NCBI GenBank assembly: GCA_015491905.1
Contig: WGGC01000031.1
Location: 1-64,000 of the forward strand
Direction of reading: 5' to 3'
DNA: 64,000 nucleotides
Origin: Bacteroidales bacterium
GTDB taxonomy: Bacteria; Bacteroidota; Bacteroidia; Bacteroidales; F082
The notes under the pieces are model-generated. The model was given only the letters and a program-made list of their open reading frames with translations. It searched no databases and was not told the DNA's origin. Positions 18,577 through 26,845 of this stretch are shown here, in pieces; within the stretch, counting starts at the first letter, position 1; each line of letters begins with the position of its first letter. Position numbers and translations under genes: made by a program.

Positions 18577-19479
18577 ATGGGAGAACATCATCATCATGAT
18601 CATGGAAATTTAAGAGGCAGAAATTTATTCCTTACTGTTCTGTTAAACATTATTATTACTGTAGCACAATTAATTGGAGGAATTATCTCCGGAAGTATGG
18701 CACTCCTATCTGATGCATTGCACAATTTTAGCGATGTCCTTTCCTTACTCATAACATATATTGCAAACAGATTAGCTCTAAAAAAAAATACACCTAAACA
18801 AACATTTGGATATCAAAGAGCAGAAATTCTTGCTGCATTTATAAATTCTGCAACACTTATAGGAATTGCTGTTTTTTTAGGTGTTGAAGCTGTAAACCGG
18901 TTTATTACTCCGGAGCCGATAAAATCAAATATTGTTATATGGCTGGCTACGGCTTCAATTATAATCAATGGTTTAAGTGTATTATTACTTCAGTCGGGTA
19001 CAAAAAGCAGCATTAATATAAAATCAGCTTACCTTCACTTGCTAACTGACATGTTAACTTCTGTTGCTGTGCTAATTGGAGGTATATTAATGAAATATTT
19101 TAATGTTTACTGGGTGGATAGTTTAATAACACTTTTAATAGCCATATATTTGGTTTATGCAAGTTGGAATCTGTTTACGGAGACTATAAAAATAATCATG
19201 CTATTTACCCCTCCACATATTAACATAGATAATTTAACAAGTCAAATTGAGTCTATTCATGGCATTAAAAATATCCATCATTTACATTTATGGTCTTTAA
19301 CGGATAATAAAATAAATATGGAAGCTCATATAGATATTTCCGAAGATCAACCTATTTCTGAATTTGAGAAACAATTAAAGCAAATACAGGATATTTCTGT
19401 AAAGATGGGTATAACCCACATTACTATCCAACCGGAATATACAATTAAAGACAACAAAGATTTAATAAACAACAACTAA
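18577..19479 (+). CDS. Cation diffusion facilitator (CzcD/ZitB-like) metal exporter
   Basis: CDF family metal/proton antiporter of 300 residues. It has a His-rich N-terminus (MGEHHHHDHG), then six membrane segments containing the paired metal-site motifs SMALLSDALHNFSDVLS (TM2) and HLLTDMLTSVAVLIGG (TM5, HxxxD), and a C-terminal cytosolic domain with IHHLHLWSLTDNKINMEAHIDI. The HxxxD signature and His-rich tail favour Zn2+, possibly Cd2+ or Co2+. Stands alone, divergent from mgtE. Confidence 0.92.
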   Translation: MGEHHHHDHGNLRGRNLFLTVLLNIIITVAQLIGGIISGSMALLSDALHNFSDVLSLLITYIANRLALKKNTPKQTFGYQRAEILAAFINSATLIGIAVFLGVEAVNRFITPEPIKSNIVIWLATASIIINGLSVLLLQSGTKSSINIKSAYLHLLTDMLTSVAVLIGGILMKYFNVYWVDSLITLLIAIYLVYASWNLFTETIKIIMLFTPPHINIDNLTSQIESIHGIKNIHHLHLWSLTDNKINMEAHIDISEDQPISEFEKQLKQIQDISVKMGITHITIQPEYTIKDNKDLINNN

Positions 19480-19600
19480 AACAATTAGTTAAGTTTATAT
19501 GTTAACATTAAGCTTGGATATAAATTATTCCTATATACTATTTTATTGATAATAAATAAAATAAGAATTTTATTCACCCATGAAACTGTTTTACTCTCCC

Positions 19601-19687
19601 ATGAATTTTTTTAATCATTTTCCTTGCCCTGTGAAATAGCAAAAATTTCATAGGGTGAATGTAATTTATGATTAACAAAATTCATGA
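19601..19687 (-). repeat. Nested palindromic element, copy 2 (inverted relative to 53401)
   Basis: Outer arms ATGAATTTTTTTAATCAT and, inverted, ATGAATTTTGTTAATCAT (17 of 18 matching) enclose the inner arms CCCTGTGAAAT / ATTTCATAGGG. The reverse complement aligns over most of its length with the element at 53401-53486, including ATTCACCCT, GAAATTTTTG and TATTTCACAGGG. The outer arms differ between copies but each still pairs with its partner. Confidence 0.75.
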
Positions 19688-19855
19688 TTGTTTTATTAAA
19701 GCTTATTTAAAAAAAATCAATCAAACTTTTTAATCTTATATCTAAATAAAAATCTTTCTGAAACTCAACAAACTTAAACAAGTACTTTAAAAAAATTAAG
19801 AAATACACATTTTTAATTTTAACTAATTTATATATAAAAGTAATTAACTGTTTTG

Positions 19856-19863
19856 TAGTTTTG
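19856..19863 (+). promoter_or_regulatory. -7 box (TAnnTTTG) abutting the trmD start codon
   Basis: TAGTTTTG is separated from the trmD ATG by only four bases (CATT), so the transcript would begin at or within a few bases of the start codon. This suggests a leaderless or nearly leaderless mRNA. Confidence 0.5.
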
Positions 19864-19867
19864 CATT

Positions 19868-20545
19868 ATGCGTATAGATATAATTACATTATTTCCTGAA
19901 ATGTTTGAAGGCCCTTTCAATCATTCTATAATTCAGAGGGCAAAGAAAAAGAATTTAGTAGAAATTTATATTCATCAACTTCGTGATTTCGGAATAGGAA
20001 AGCATAAACAAGTTGATGATTATGCTTATTCAGGAGGAGCCGGTATGGTAATGATGATAGAACCTATAGCTACTATAATAGAAAGTCTTAAAAATGAAAG
20101 AGCTTATGATGAGATTATTTATACAAGTCCGGATGGTAAATTATTGGATCAGCCAATGGCTAACAAGCTCTCTACTTTTCAAAATATAATAATTTTATGT
20201 GGTCATTATAAAGGAATTGATGAAAGGATAAGGGAACATTATATTACAACAGAAATATCAATAGGAAATTATGTTTTATCAGGTGGAGAGCTGGCAGCAG
20301 CTGTTATTACGGATAGTATGGTACGATTAATTCCGGGAGTTTTAGGAAATGAAGTGTCTGCATTAAGCGATTCTTTTCAAGATCAATTAATTTCACCACC
20401 TGTATATACCAGGCCGAGGAATTTCAAAGGGTGGGAAGTCCCTGATATTCTTCTTTCAGGAAATGAGAGAAAAATATCAGAATGGAAACTTGACCAATCT
20501 TTAAAAAGAACACGAGAAAGAAGACCAGATTTACTTAATGAATAA
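19868..20545 (+). CDS. trmD: tRNA (guanine-37-N1)-methyltransferase
   Basis: SPOUT-class methyltransferase of 225 residues that uses S-adenosylmethionine to make m1G37 and prevent frameshifting. Start [15 protein letters not shown], then [16 protein letters not shown], the deep-knot segments [14 protein letters not shown] and [29 protein letters not shown], and a C-terminal helical tRNA-binding domain ([20 protein letters not shown]). The usual partners rpsP, rimM and rplS are absent here, so trmD is a single gene in this genome region. A strong shared terminator follows. Confidence 0.97.
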   Translation: MRIDIITLFPEMFEGPFNHSIIQRAKKKNLVEIYIHQLRDFGIGKHKQVDDYAYSGGAGMVMMIEPIATIIESLKNERAYDEIIYTSPDGKLLDQPMANKLSTFQNIIILCGHYKGIDERIREHYITTEISIGNYVLSGGELAAAVITDSMVRLIPGVLGNEVSALSDSFQDQLISPPVYTRPRNFKGWEVPDILLSGNERKISEWKLDQSLKRTRERRPDLLNE

Positions 20546-20580
20546 AGTCTCCCGTAATAAGTTAACCGGGAGACTTTATT
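20542..20580. terminator. Bidirectional terminator between trmD and trpB
   Basis: The stem ATAAAGTCTCCCG / CGGGAGACTTTAT is closed by a 12-base loop and has A/T runs on both sides. It serves the convergent ends of trmD (+) and trpB (-). Confidence 0.85.
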
Positions 20581-20597
20581 ATATAATAATATTAATT

Positions 20598-21803
20598 TTA
20601 TACATCAGGCAAACCATATTTATCCACCACAAAATCAATATCTTTATCTCCTCTCCCACTTAAGTTTACCAGAATTGATGAATGCCTGTTTTCCTGAGCC
20701 AATTTAAAAGCATAAGCAACAGCATGTGCACTTTCTAATGCAGGAATAATTCCTTCCAGCCTACTTAGTTCATAAAAGGCATCTATAGCCTCTTTATCCC
20801 CAACAGAGACATAATTCACCATTCCTAAATCTTTCAGCATACTGTGTTCCGGGCCCACTCCAGGATAATCCAGTCCACTTGCGACACTGTACACCGGCAA
20901 TGGGTTACCATCGTCATCCTGCAAAACATAGCATTTAAAACCATGAATAATCCCGGGCTTACCTAAAGTCATGGTTGCGGCATGTTCACCGGTTTTAAAA
21001 GATAAACCGGCAGGTTCAACGCCATATAATGTAGCAGCTTCATCCTCTAAAAACCCGGAAAAAATTCCCATTGCATTACTACCTCCTCCAACACATGCTA
21101 CGACATTATCAGGCTGTTCTCCTGTCATTTCAAAAAACTGCTCTTTAGCTTCCACTCCAACAACCCTTTGAAAATCACGAACCATCATGGGAAAAGGATG
21201 AGGGCCTACAACTGATCCGATACAATAAAGAGAATTTTCAAAATCCTGCACATAAGCATCAAAAGCCGAATCAACAGCTTCTTTAAGAGTTTTTAAACCA
21301 TGAGAAACAGGAATTACTTTTGCTCCTAATATTTCCATTCTAACTACATTGGGATGTTCCTTATGCATATCAACTTCCCCCATATGGATCTCACATTCCA
21401 GGCCAAAATATGCAGCAGCTGTTGCTAAAGCAACACCATGTTGTCCGGCACCTGTTTCAGCTATCAGTTTCTTTTTTCCCATATATTTAGCCAACAGGGC
21501 TTCTCCCATACAATGATTTAATTTATGAGCACCTGAATGATTAAGGTCTTCTCTTTTTAAATATATTCGTCCACCATATTTTTCTGATAATCTGTTGCAA
21601 TAATAAACAGGTGTTGGTCGACCCTGATAATGTTTACGGATACTTCTAAGCTCCGAAATGAATTTATGTGATTTACTGATTGCAAAATAAGCATCATTAA
21701 CTTTATTCATTTCCTTTTCCAAATGGGGAGGCAGGAAACTTCCGCCAAATTCCCCAAAATACCCTTTTTCATTTGGGTATTCTTTAAAATAACTTTTTGG
21801 CAT
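20598..21803 (-). CDS. trpB: Tryptophan synthase beta chain (unlinked copy)
   Basis: PLP enzyme of 401 residues that condenses indole with serine. The PLP lysine lies in [10 protein letters not shown] (about K94), the catalytic Glu in [11 protein letters not shown], the phosphate loop is [10 protein letters not shown], and SGRGDKD closes the C-terminus. The N-terminus [19 protein letters not shown] follows the TrpB pattern. No trpA or other trp gene is nearby, and several segments ([20 protein letters not shown]) differ from what I recall of canonical operon-borne TrpB, so indole salvage or a divergent substrate is possible. Confidence 0.88.
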   Translation of the reverse strand: MPKSYFKEYPNEKGYFGEFGGSFLPPHLEKEMNKVNDAYFAISKSHKFISELRSIRKHYQGRPTPVYYCNRLSEKYGGRIYLKREDLNHSGAHKLNHCMGEALLAKYMGKKKLIAETGAGQHGVALATAAAYFGLECEIHMGEVDMHKEHPNVVRMEILGAKVIPVSHGLKTLKEAVDSAFDAYVQDFENSLYCIGSVVGPHPFPMMVRDFQRVVGVEAKEQFFEMTGEQPDNVVACVGGGSNAMGIFSGFLEDEAATLYGVEPAGLSFKTGEHAATMTLGKPGIIHGFKCYVLQDDDGNPLPVYSVASGLDYPGVGPEHSMLKDLGMVNYVSVGDKEAIDAFYELSRLEGIIPALESAHAVAYAFKLAQENRHSSILVNLSGRGDKDIDFVVDKYGLPDV

Positions 21804-21898
21804 AAATTGATAGATTTAGATATGGTGTAAATGTAAAAAAATATTGAAAACCACAAAAGCAAAAGGAGAGATAAAGAAATTTATGGAATAAAAAGTTG

Positions 21899-22798
21899 TT
21901 ATTTTAAAACCGACTTGTATTTTTCGCTATTAGCAGGATCAACAGCACTCATTATTCGAATCATTTGATTTTTTTCATTTATTGGAGCCTGAGAAAAAAT
22001 CTGTATTATTTCATTTCTTTTAGCTTCTATAATAAGCTGTAAATCATATAATCCCGGTCTTTTATTATATACCTGCAATAAATATGGTAAAGAAGAGAGA
22101 ATCTCTTTTCGGCCATCATTTGTATTTTCATACATTTTATCCAGCCCTAGCCTGTCGTACCGGTATAAGAACATTCTCAGAGGCTCATAAGCTTTATTTA
22201 ACAATCCTTCAGCAAAATGATACCTGTTTTTTTGACTTTCAAAGGCTTTCCAACCCGGTTCAGGAGAATTTTGAGCAGACTGAACAATATTCATAGCTTG
22301 TTGGTAAAATGATGTTCCGCCGTTTCTGGCAAATGAGTCAAAATCCATACCTATCATCATATAGGCATAAAAAGCTAATAATGAAGTTAAATTATTAGTA
22401 AAAGTATTTGAAACAAAATCCAGGCGCTGGCCGGGATTATATTTAAACTGAATACTCTTATCCACCATGTTTAACAGAGGTGTTCTATATGAAGATTGAA
22501 AAACCGGTCGTTCAAGTACCCAGTGAAAGTTTCCTGTAAAATAATCTGAAGATGAAAGTTTAGAAATAGTAAACAATAAGGTACAGTTAATTTTCTCCTC
22601 CTGTTTAAATTTATAATTTGTCCACTTTCTATTATTCAGAAAACCTGTAATTGCTGTTTTTAGTTCTCTTATCACCTGCTGATCAAAGCCTTGTATTTGT
22701 TGAGTATTAATTTCAACATTGCAATTTAACTCCTGACCGTTAGTACGAGATATTAACAGAAAAAAAAGAGGTAACAGGAAGAAGAACAGTTTGTTCAT
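21899..22798 (-). CDS. porD: PorD/DUF4835 family, type IX secretion-associated protein
   Basis: Exported protein of 299 residues with a clear signal peptide (MNKLFFFLLPLFFLLISRTNGQ). The body matches the DUF4835 family, which includes the type IX secretion protein PorD: LNCNVEINTQQIQG, YFTGNFHWVLERPVFQSSY, FAYAYMMIGMDFDSFA-like segment, and DRLGLDKMYENTNDGRKEI. It is the last gene of the bamD-omega-coaBC cluster (28 bases after coaBC), an order I know from other Bacteroidota. Its molecular role in T9SS is not settled. Confidence 0.8.
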   Translation of the reverse strand: MNKLFFFLLPLFFLLISRTNGQELNCNVEINTQQIQGFDQQVIRELKTAITGFLNNRKWTNYKFKQEEKINCTLLFTISKLSSSDYFTGNFHWVLERPVFQSSYRTPLLNMVDKSIQFKYNPGQRLDFVSNTFTNNLTSLLAFYAYMMIGMDFDSFARNGGTSFYQQAMNIVQSAQNSPEPGWKAFESQKNRYHFAEGLLNKAYEPLRMFLYRYDRLGLDKMYENTNDGRKEILSSLPYLLQVYNKRPGLYDLQLIIEAKRNEIIQIFSQAPINEKNQMIRIMSAVDPANSEKYKSVLK

Positions 22799-22826
22799 TT
22801 ATAATAATAAATTTAATTCATTATTT

Positions 22827-24038
22827 TTATGACTTTATCATTTTTTTAATTTCACCTACAATTTCTTGTGCAATCATTTCTTTAGAATTCAACGGAATTT
22901 CTATCTCATTATTGTCTTTAAATATCAAAGTAACTTTATTGGTATCCACACCGAAACCTGCTCCAAAATCTTTTAGTGAATTCATTACTATCATATCCAG
23001 ATTTTTTCGCTTCAGTTTATGGCGTGCATTATTCAATTCATTATCGGTTTCAAGGGCAAATCCGATTAAAATTTGATTTGATTTTTTTATTTTGCCAAGT
23101 TTTGCTAAAATATCTACTGTCGGTACAAGTTCTATTTGAGGAAAAGAAGTTTCTTTTTTAATTTTAGATTTGGCAGGATTTTTCGGGGTAAAGTCAGACA
23201 CTGCAGCTGCCATTACGGCAACATCCGATTTAGGAAATAATTCAGAACATTTGAGATCCATTTGAGCTGCCGTTTCTACAAAATACAAATTCAGATTATC
23301 CTTTTCTTTTACAGGAAATGCCACCGGGCCGATTACCAGATCGACAACGGCACCAAGTTCTATAAATGCATGCGCAAGTGCAATTCCCATTTTCCCGGAG
23401 CTTCTGTTGCCAATAAAACGAACCGGATCTATAGGCTCATATGTAGGACCAGCACTTATTAATACCCTTTTACCCGATAATGTTTTTTTTTTAGAAAAAA
23501 AGTCAATTAAAATATTAGCTAATTCCTCTGGTTCTTTTAATCTTCCGGCACCTTTCAGTCCACTGGCAAGGTCACCTTCATCAGGAGGGATATAAATATA
23601 TCCGAGCTTTTTCAGCTTTTTAATATTTTCCTGTGTAACTGCATGATAAAACATATCCAGGTCCATGGTAGGAGCATAAAAAACAGGGCATCTTGCTGAA
23701 AGAATCGTTGTTGTCAAAAGATTATCGGCTATGCCTACAGCCATTTTAGCCATAGTATTGGCTGTAAGTGGCGCCACAATAATAGCATCTGCCCATAATC
23801 CTAAATCAACATGACTGTTCCATTCACCGTTTTTCTCATCGAAAAAGGAGGATAAAACCGGTTTTCCTGAAACTGTGGAAAGAGTAAGAGGTGTTACGAA
23901 TGCCTTTGCGAAATCGGACATGACTACCTGTACTTCTGCACCTTCTTTAACCAAATAACGAATAAGCAAAGGAATTTTGTAGGCAGCTATTCCACCGGTA
24001 ATTCCTACAATAATTTTTTTTCCTTTAAGCCTATTCAT
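22827..24038 (-). CDS. coaBC: Phosphopantothenoylcysteine decarboxylase / phosphopantothenate-cysteine ligase
   Basis: Bifunctional coenzyme A enzyme of 403 residues. The N-terminal flavoprotein CoaC half begins IIVGITGGIAAYKIPLLIR and contains VAPLTANTMAKMAVGIADNLL and the active-site region FYAPTMDLDMFYH. The C-terminal CoaB half has VLISAGPTYEPIDPVRFIGNRSSGKMG, AAAVSDF and the substrate lysine region IGFALETDNE. It makes 4'-phosphopantetheine from 4'-phosphopantothenate and cysteine. It lies 24 bases after the omega gene in the bamD cluster. Confidence 0.96.
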   Translation of the reverse strand: MNRLKGKKIIVGITGGIAAYKIPLLIRYLVKEGAEVQVVMSDFAKAFVTPLTLSTVSGKPVLSSFFDEKNGEWNSHVDLGLWADAIIVAPLTANTMAKMAVGIADNLLTTTILSARCPVFYAPTMDLDMFYHAVTQENIKKLKKLGYIYIPPDEGDLASGLKGAGRLKEPEELANILIDFFSKKKTLSGKRVLISAGPTYEPIDPVRFIGNRSSGKMGIALAHAFIELGAVVDLVIGPVAFPVKEKDNLNLYFVETAAQMDLKCSELFPKSDVAVMAAAVSDFTPKNPAKSKIKKETSFPQIELVPTVDILAKLGKIKKSNQILIGFALETDNELNNARHKLKRKNLDMIVMNSLKDFGAGFGVDTNKVTLIFKDNNEIEIPLNSKEMIAQEIVGEIKKMIKS

Positions 24039-24062
24039 TTTAATATAACTTTGTAAGGAGAT

Positions 24063-24398
24063 TTAAAAGTCTGTAGCTTTTTCCTTATGAGGGTTTCTGA
24101 AATATATATCACCATCCAAAAATTCCTGAATAGCAAGTAAAGTAGGTTTAGGGATTCTTTCGTAAAATTTAGCAATTTCTATTTGCTCCCTGTTTTCAAA
24201 AACCTCTTCAAGGTTATCACTTGAACTGGCAAACTCCGAAATTTTTTGATCCAACTCTTGTTTTAATTCTTTTTCAATCTGATTAGCACGTTTAGATAAC
24301 ACTACTGTTGTTTCATAGATATTACCAGTCTGTTTGTAAAAGTCATCTTTCTGACGAGTTACCGCCGTAGTTTCAGTTCTGATTTTTTTGTAATCCAT
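24063..24398 (-). CDS. rpoZ: RNA polymerase omega subunit, Bacteroidota type
   Basis: Small protein of 111 residues: TGNIYETTVVLSKRANQIEKELKQELDQKI corresponds to the conserved omega helix that supports the beta-prime subunit, with an acidic middle and a C-terminal tail ending GDIYFRNPHKEK. This divergent omega form lies between bamD and coaBC, as I recall from other Bacteroidota. It starts 10 bases after the bamD stop. Confidence 0.85.
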   Translation of the reverse strand: MDYKKIRTETTAVTRQKDDFYKQTGNIYETTVVLSKRANQIEKELKQELDQKISEFASSSDNLEEVFENREQIEIAKFYERIPKPTLLAIQEFLDGDIYFRNPHKEKATDF

Positions 24399-24408
24399 AA
24401 TTTACAAT

Positions 24409-25203
24409 CTATTTTAAAAATTTTATAGCTTTTTCACTTAATGGTTTCAATTCTTTTAAATATTGGCTTTTAGGATATAAATAAAGTAAATTATTATATG
24501 CTTCCACCATTTTCTCAAATCGTTCTTTTTGTTTCTCAGGGATACTTTTCTCAGCGTAAATGTAATATGTTTTAGCGATATAATAAAGATAAAGTTCCTT
24601 ATTTTTCGAGTTTGGGTATTGATTTAATAAATTTTCGAATGAAGTAATCGCTGCCTGATAACTTCCGGTTTTATAATACAATAAAGCTATATCATAGTCT
24701 TTTTTTTCTAATTTATCGTTCAAATCCTTAATAAGTTCCCGGGCTTTGGCAACCTTTGGACTATCAGGATAACGGTCAATAAATGAATTAAGTTGTATTA
24801 TAGCTTTATAGGTCATAGTTTGATCTAATTCAGATCTTGGCGACTGCAAATATGAACAATACGCTTCCAAAAAAGCAGCATCTTGAGCATTTTTACCTTT
24901 TGGATACATTTGTTGATACTGCTTAAAATAATATCCTGCAAGTTGGTAATCCTTAGTCTGAAAATAAGAATTAGCAGTATAATAAGTAATCTTCTCTCCT
25001 TTTTTCGTTCCTTGATAATAGGTTCGTACCAAGTCAAAAAACTCAAGAGCTTTTTTAAAGTGACCACTTTGATACAAATCAACACCTGTTTTATATTTCA
25101 GGTTATTATCAGGACTTTTTATAAGTTTTGAATAATTCTTACACCCGGCATTTAGAACAATCAATCCAATTACCAGTAAATATAAATGGGCCTTTTTTAG
25201 CAT
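24409..25203 (-). CDS. bamD: Outer membrane assembly lipoprotein BamD
   Basis: Lipoprotein of 264 residues (signal LYLLVIGLIVLNAGCKNY with lipobox Cys near 21) built of TPR-like helices: YKTGVDLYQSGHFKKALEFFDLVRTYY, ITYYTANSYFQTKDYQLAGYYFKQY and YQAAITSFENLLNQYPNSKN. BamD is the essential partner of BamA in outer membrane protein insertion. It is the first gene of a probable four-gene operon bamD-rpoZ-coaBC-porD. The promoter motif sits almost on its start codon. Confidence 0.93.
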   Translation of the reverse strand: MLKKAHLYLLVIGLIVLNAGCKNYSKLIKSPDNNLKYKTGVDLYQSGHFKKALEFFDLVRTYYQGTKKGEKITYYTANSYFQTKDYQLAGYYFKQYQQMYPKGKNAQDAAFLEAYCSYLQSPRSELDQTMTYKAIIQLNSFIDRYPDSPKVAKARELIKDLNDKLEKKDYDIALLYYKTGSYQAAITSFENLLNQYPNSKNKELYLYYIAKTYYIYAEKSIPEKQKERFEKMVEAYNNLLYLYPKSQYLKELKPLSEKAIKFLK

Positions 25204-25207
25204 GGGG

Positions 25208-25238
25208 CAAAATTATAATAAAATATCGAACAACAAAA
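25208..25238 (-). promoter_or_regulatory. Full -33/-7 promoter for the bamD operon
   Basis: On the minus strand TTTTG (25238-25234), an 18-base spacer and TAATTTTG (25215-25208) match the Bacteroides -33 TTTG / -7 TAnnTTTG consensus. Only four bases (CCCC) then separate the box from the bamD ATG, so transcription would start at or next to the start codon. Confidence 0.65.
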
Positions 25239-25467
25239 CGAAAATTCATTGATATAAGTATCATTAATAATACTTTTTATTAAAAAAATTTAAATTTAAA
25301 TATTATTATTATTTCCACTGTATTTCAACATATTACATTTACTTAATCAATTTAACACAAGAAAAAATAATTAAATAAAACTAATTAGAATGAATTATTA
25401 GTTTAAAAAGATCATATATTAACTTCTGATTTTTCATTAAAGGCTTTCAGAATCCTTTAAATTTCCT

Positions 25468-25475
25468 TAATTTTG
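25468..25475 (+). promoter_or_regulatory. -7 box (TAnnTTTG) for the oxoamine synthase gene
   Basis: TAATTTTG ends 8 bases before the first ATG (25484) and 26 bases before the second in-frame ATG (25502). A near-match TTTC lies 19 bases upstream as a possible -33 element. The short distance favours the second ATG unless the message is leaderless. Confidence 0.5.
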
Positions 25476-25483
25476 CACATTAA

Positions 25484-26752
25484 ATGATTAAAAAAAATTC
25501 AATGGACGTATTTGACAAATGTGAAGCCAATATGGGACATCTTGGGATGTATGCAGATGAATCTGAAGGCTATTATATGTTTCCAAAACTGGAAGGTGAA
25601 ATTGCTAATCGCATGATCTTTGACGGAAAAGAAAGGCTTGTATGGAGTTTAAATAATTATTTAGGTCTTGCCAACCATCCAAAAGTAAGAGCTGCAGATG
25701 CTCAGGGAGCTAAAGATTGGGGAATGGCATATCCCATGGGGGCTCGTATGATGTCGGGACATACCAAATATCATGAGGAGTTGGAACAGCAATTGGCTTC
25801 ATTTGTTGGAAGACCGTCGGCATATCTGCTTAATTATGGATATCAGGGAATGGTTTCCATTATAAGTGCCATGGTAAACAGAAATGATGTAATAGTATAT
25901 GATTCTGAAGCTCATGCATGCATTATCGATGGAATGCGTTTACACTTTGGAAAGAGGTTTGTATATCCTCATAATGACATGGCCAAATTAGAGCGGGAAT
26001 TGGAAAGAGCAACAAAACTTGCCCGGAAAACCGGAGGTGGTATTTTACTAATAACAGAAGGTGTTTACGGAATGGCCGGAGATTTGGGAAATTTACCTGA
26101 AATTGTAAAACTAAAAAAGAAATATAAATTCAGAATACTTATTGATGATGCCCATGGTTTTGGAACTATGGGGCCAACAGGTGCCGGCACTGATGAACAT
26201 TTTAATGTTCAGAAAGATATAGACCTTTACTTTGGCACCTTTGCCAAATCTATGGCCGGAATTGGCGGGTTTGTTGCAGGAGATGAAAAAGTCATTAAGT
26301 TTCTTAAATATAATATGCGTTCACAGATTTTCGCAAAATCTCTTCCCATGCCAATGGTTATAGGGGCTATGAAAAGACTTGAAATGTTAAGAGATGAACC
26401 GGAACACAGAGAAAAACTCTGGACTATCGTTAATGCATTACAGAAAGGATTAAAAGAAGACGGCTTAAGCATTGGAAATACAGCATCACCTGTTACTCCT
26501 GTTATGCTGAACGGTACTATTCCTGAAGCTACACAGATTACTTATGAATTAAGAGAAAAATATGATATTTTCTGCTCTATTGTTGTTTATCCTGTTGTTC
26601 CAAAAGGCACAATATTATTAAGGTTAATTCCAACTGCAGTTCATACTTTAGAAGATGTACAATATACAATTAAAGCTTTTAAAGAAGTAAAAAGAAGACT
26701 GGACAATAAAGAGTATCCTAATGAATTTAAGATAGGAAAACTGCATTCATAG
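25484..26752 (+). CDS. Alpha-oxoamine synthase family PLP enzyme (serine palmitoyltransferase/KBL-like)
   Basis: Fold-type I PLP enzyme of 422 residues. Family landmarks: WSLNNYLGLANHPKV, GARMMSGHTKYHEELEQQLA, the conserved ILIDDAHGFGTMGPTGAG, and the Schiff-base lysine in GTFAKSMAGIGG (about K255). Members condense an amino acid with an acyl-CoA. Serine palmitoyltransferase (sphingolipids, typical of Bacteroidota) and glycine C-acetyltransferase are the main candidates; sequence alone does not choose. The real start may be the second ATG (25502, MDVFDKCEAN). A strong terminator follows. Confidence 0.8.
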   Translation: MIKKNSMDVFDKCEANMGHLGMYADESEGYYMFPKLEGEIANRMIFDGKERLVWSLNNYLGLANHPKVRAADAQGAKDWGMAYPMGARMMSGHTKYHEELEQQLASFVGRPSAYLLNYGYQGMVSIISAMVNRNDVIVYDSEAHACIIDGMRLHFGKRFVYPHNDMAKLERELERATKLARKTGGGILLITEGVYGMAGDLGNLPEIVKLKKKYKFRILIDDAHGFGTMGPTGAGTDEHFNVQKDIDLYFGTFAKSMAGIGGFVAGDEKVIKFLKYNMRSQIFAKSLPMPMVIGAMKRLEMLRDEPEHREKLWTIVNALQKGLKEDGLSIGNTASPVTPVMLNGTIPEATQITYELREKYDIFCSIVVYPVVPKGTILLRLIPTAVHTLEDVQYTIKAFKEVKRRLDNKEYPNEFKIGKLHS

Positions 26753-26771
26753 TCTTTACAAATTAAAAGTT

Positions 26772-26813
26772 AAAAGGGGATTTAATTATTTACAAGATTA
26801 AATCCCCTTTTTT
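26772..26813. terminator. Bidirectional terminator between oxoamine synthase and M14 peptidase genes
   Basis: A perfect 15-bp stem AAAAGGGGATTTAAT / ATTAAATCCCCTTTT with a 10-base loop ends in a T run on either strand. Two convergent genes end on either side. Confidence 0.9.
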
Positions 26814-26845
26814 ATTTACATGATATTGCTTACCAAAATAATAAT

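Larger units (their letters stand above)
19480..19867. other. Intergenic region with a nested palindromic repeat
   Basis: About 390 bases without a gene. The only structure seen is the repeat element at 19601-19687 (listed separately) and the -7 box in front of trmD. The rest is featureless A/T. Confidence 0.6.
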
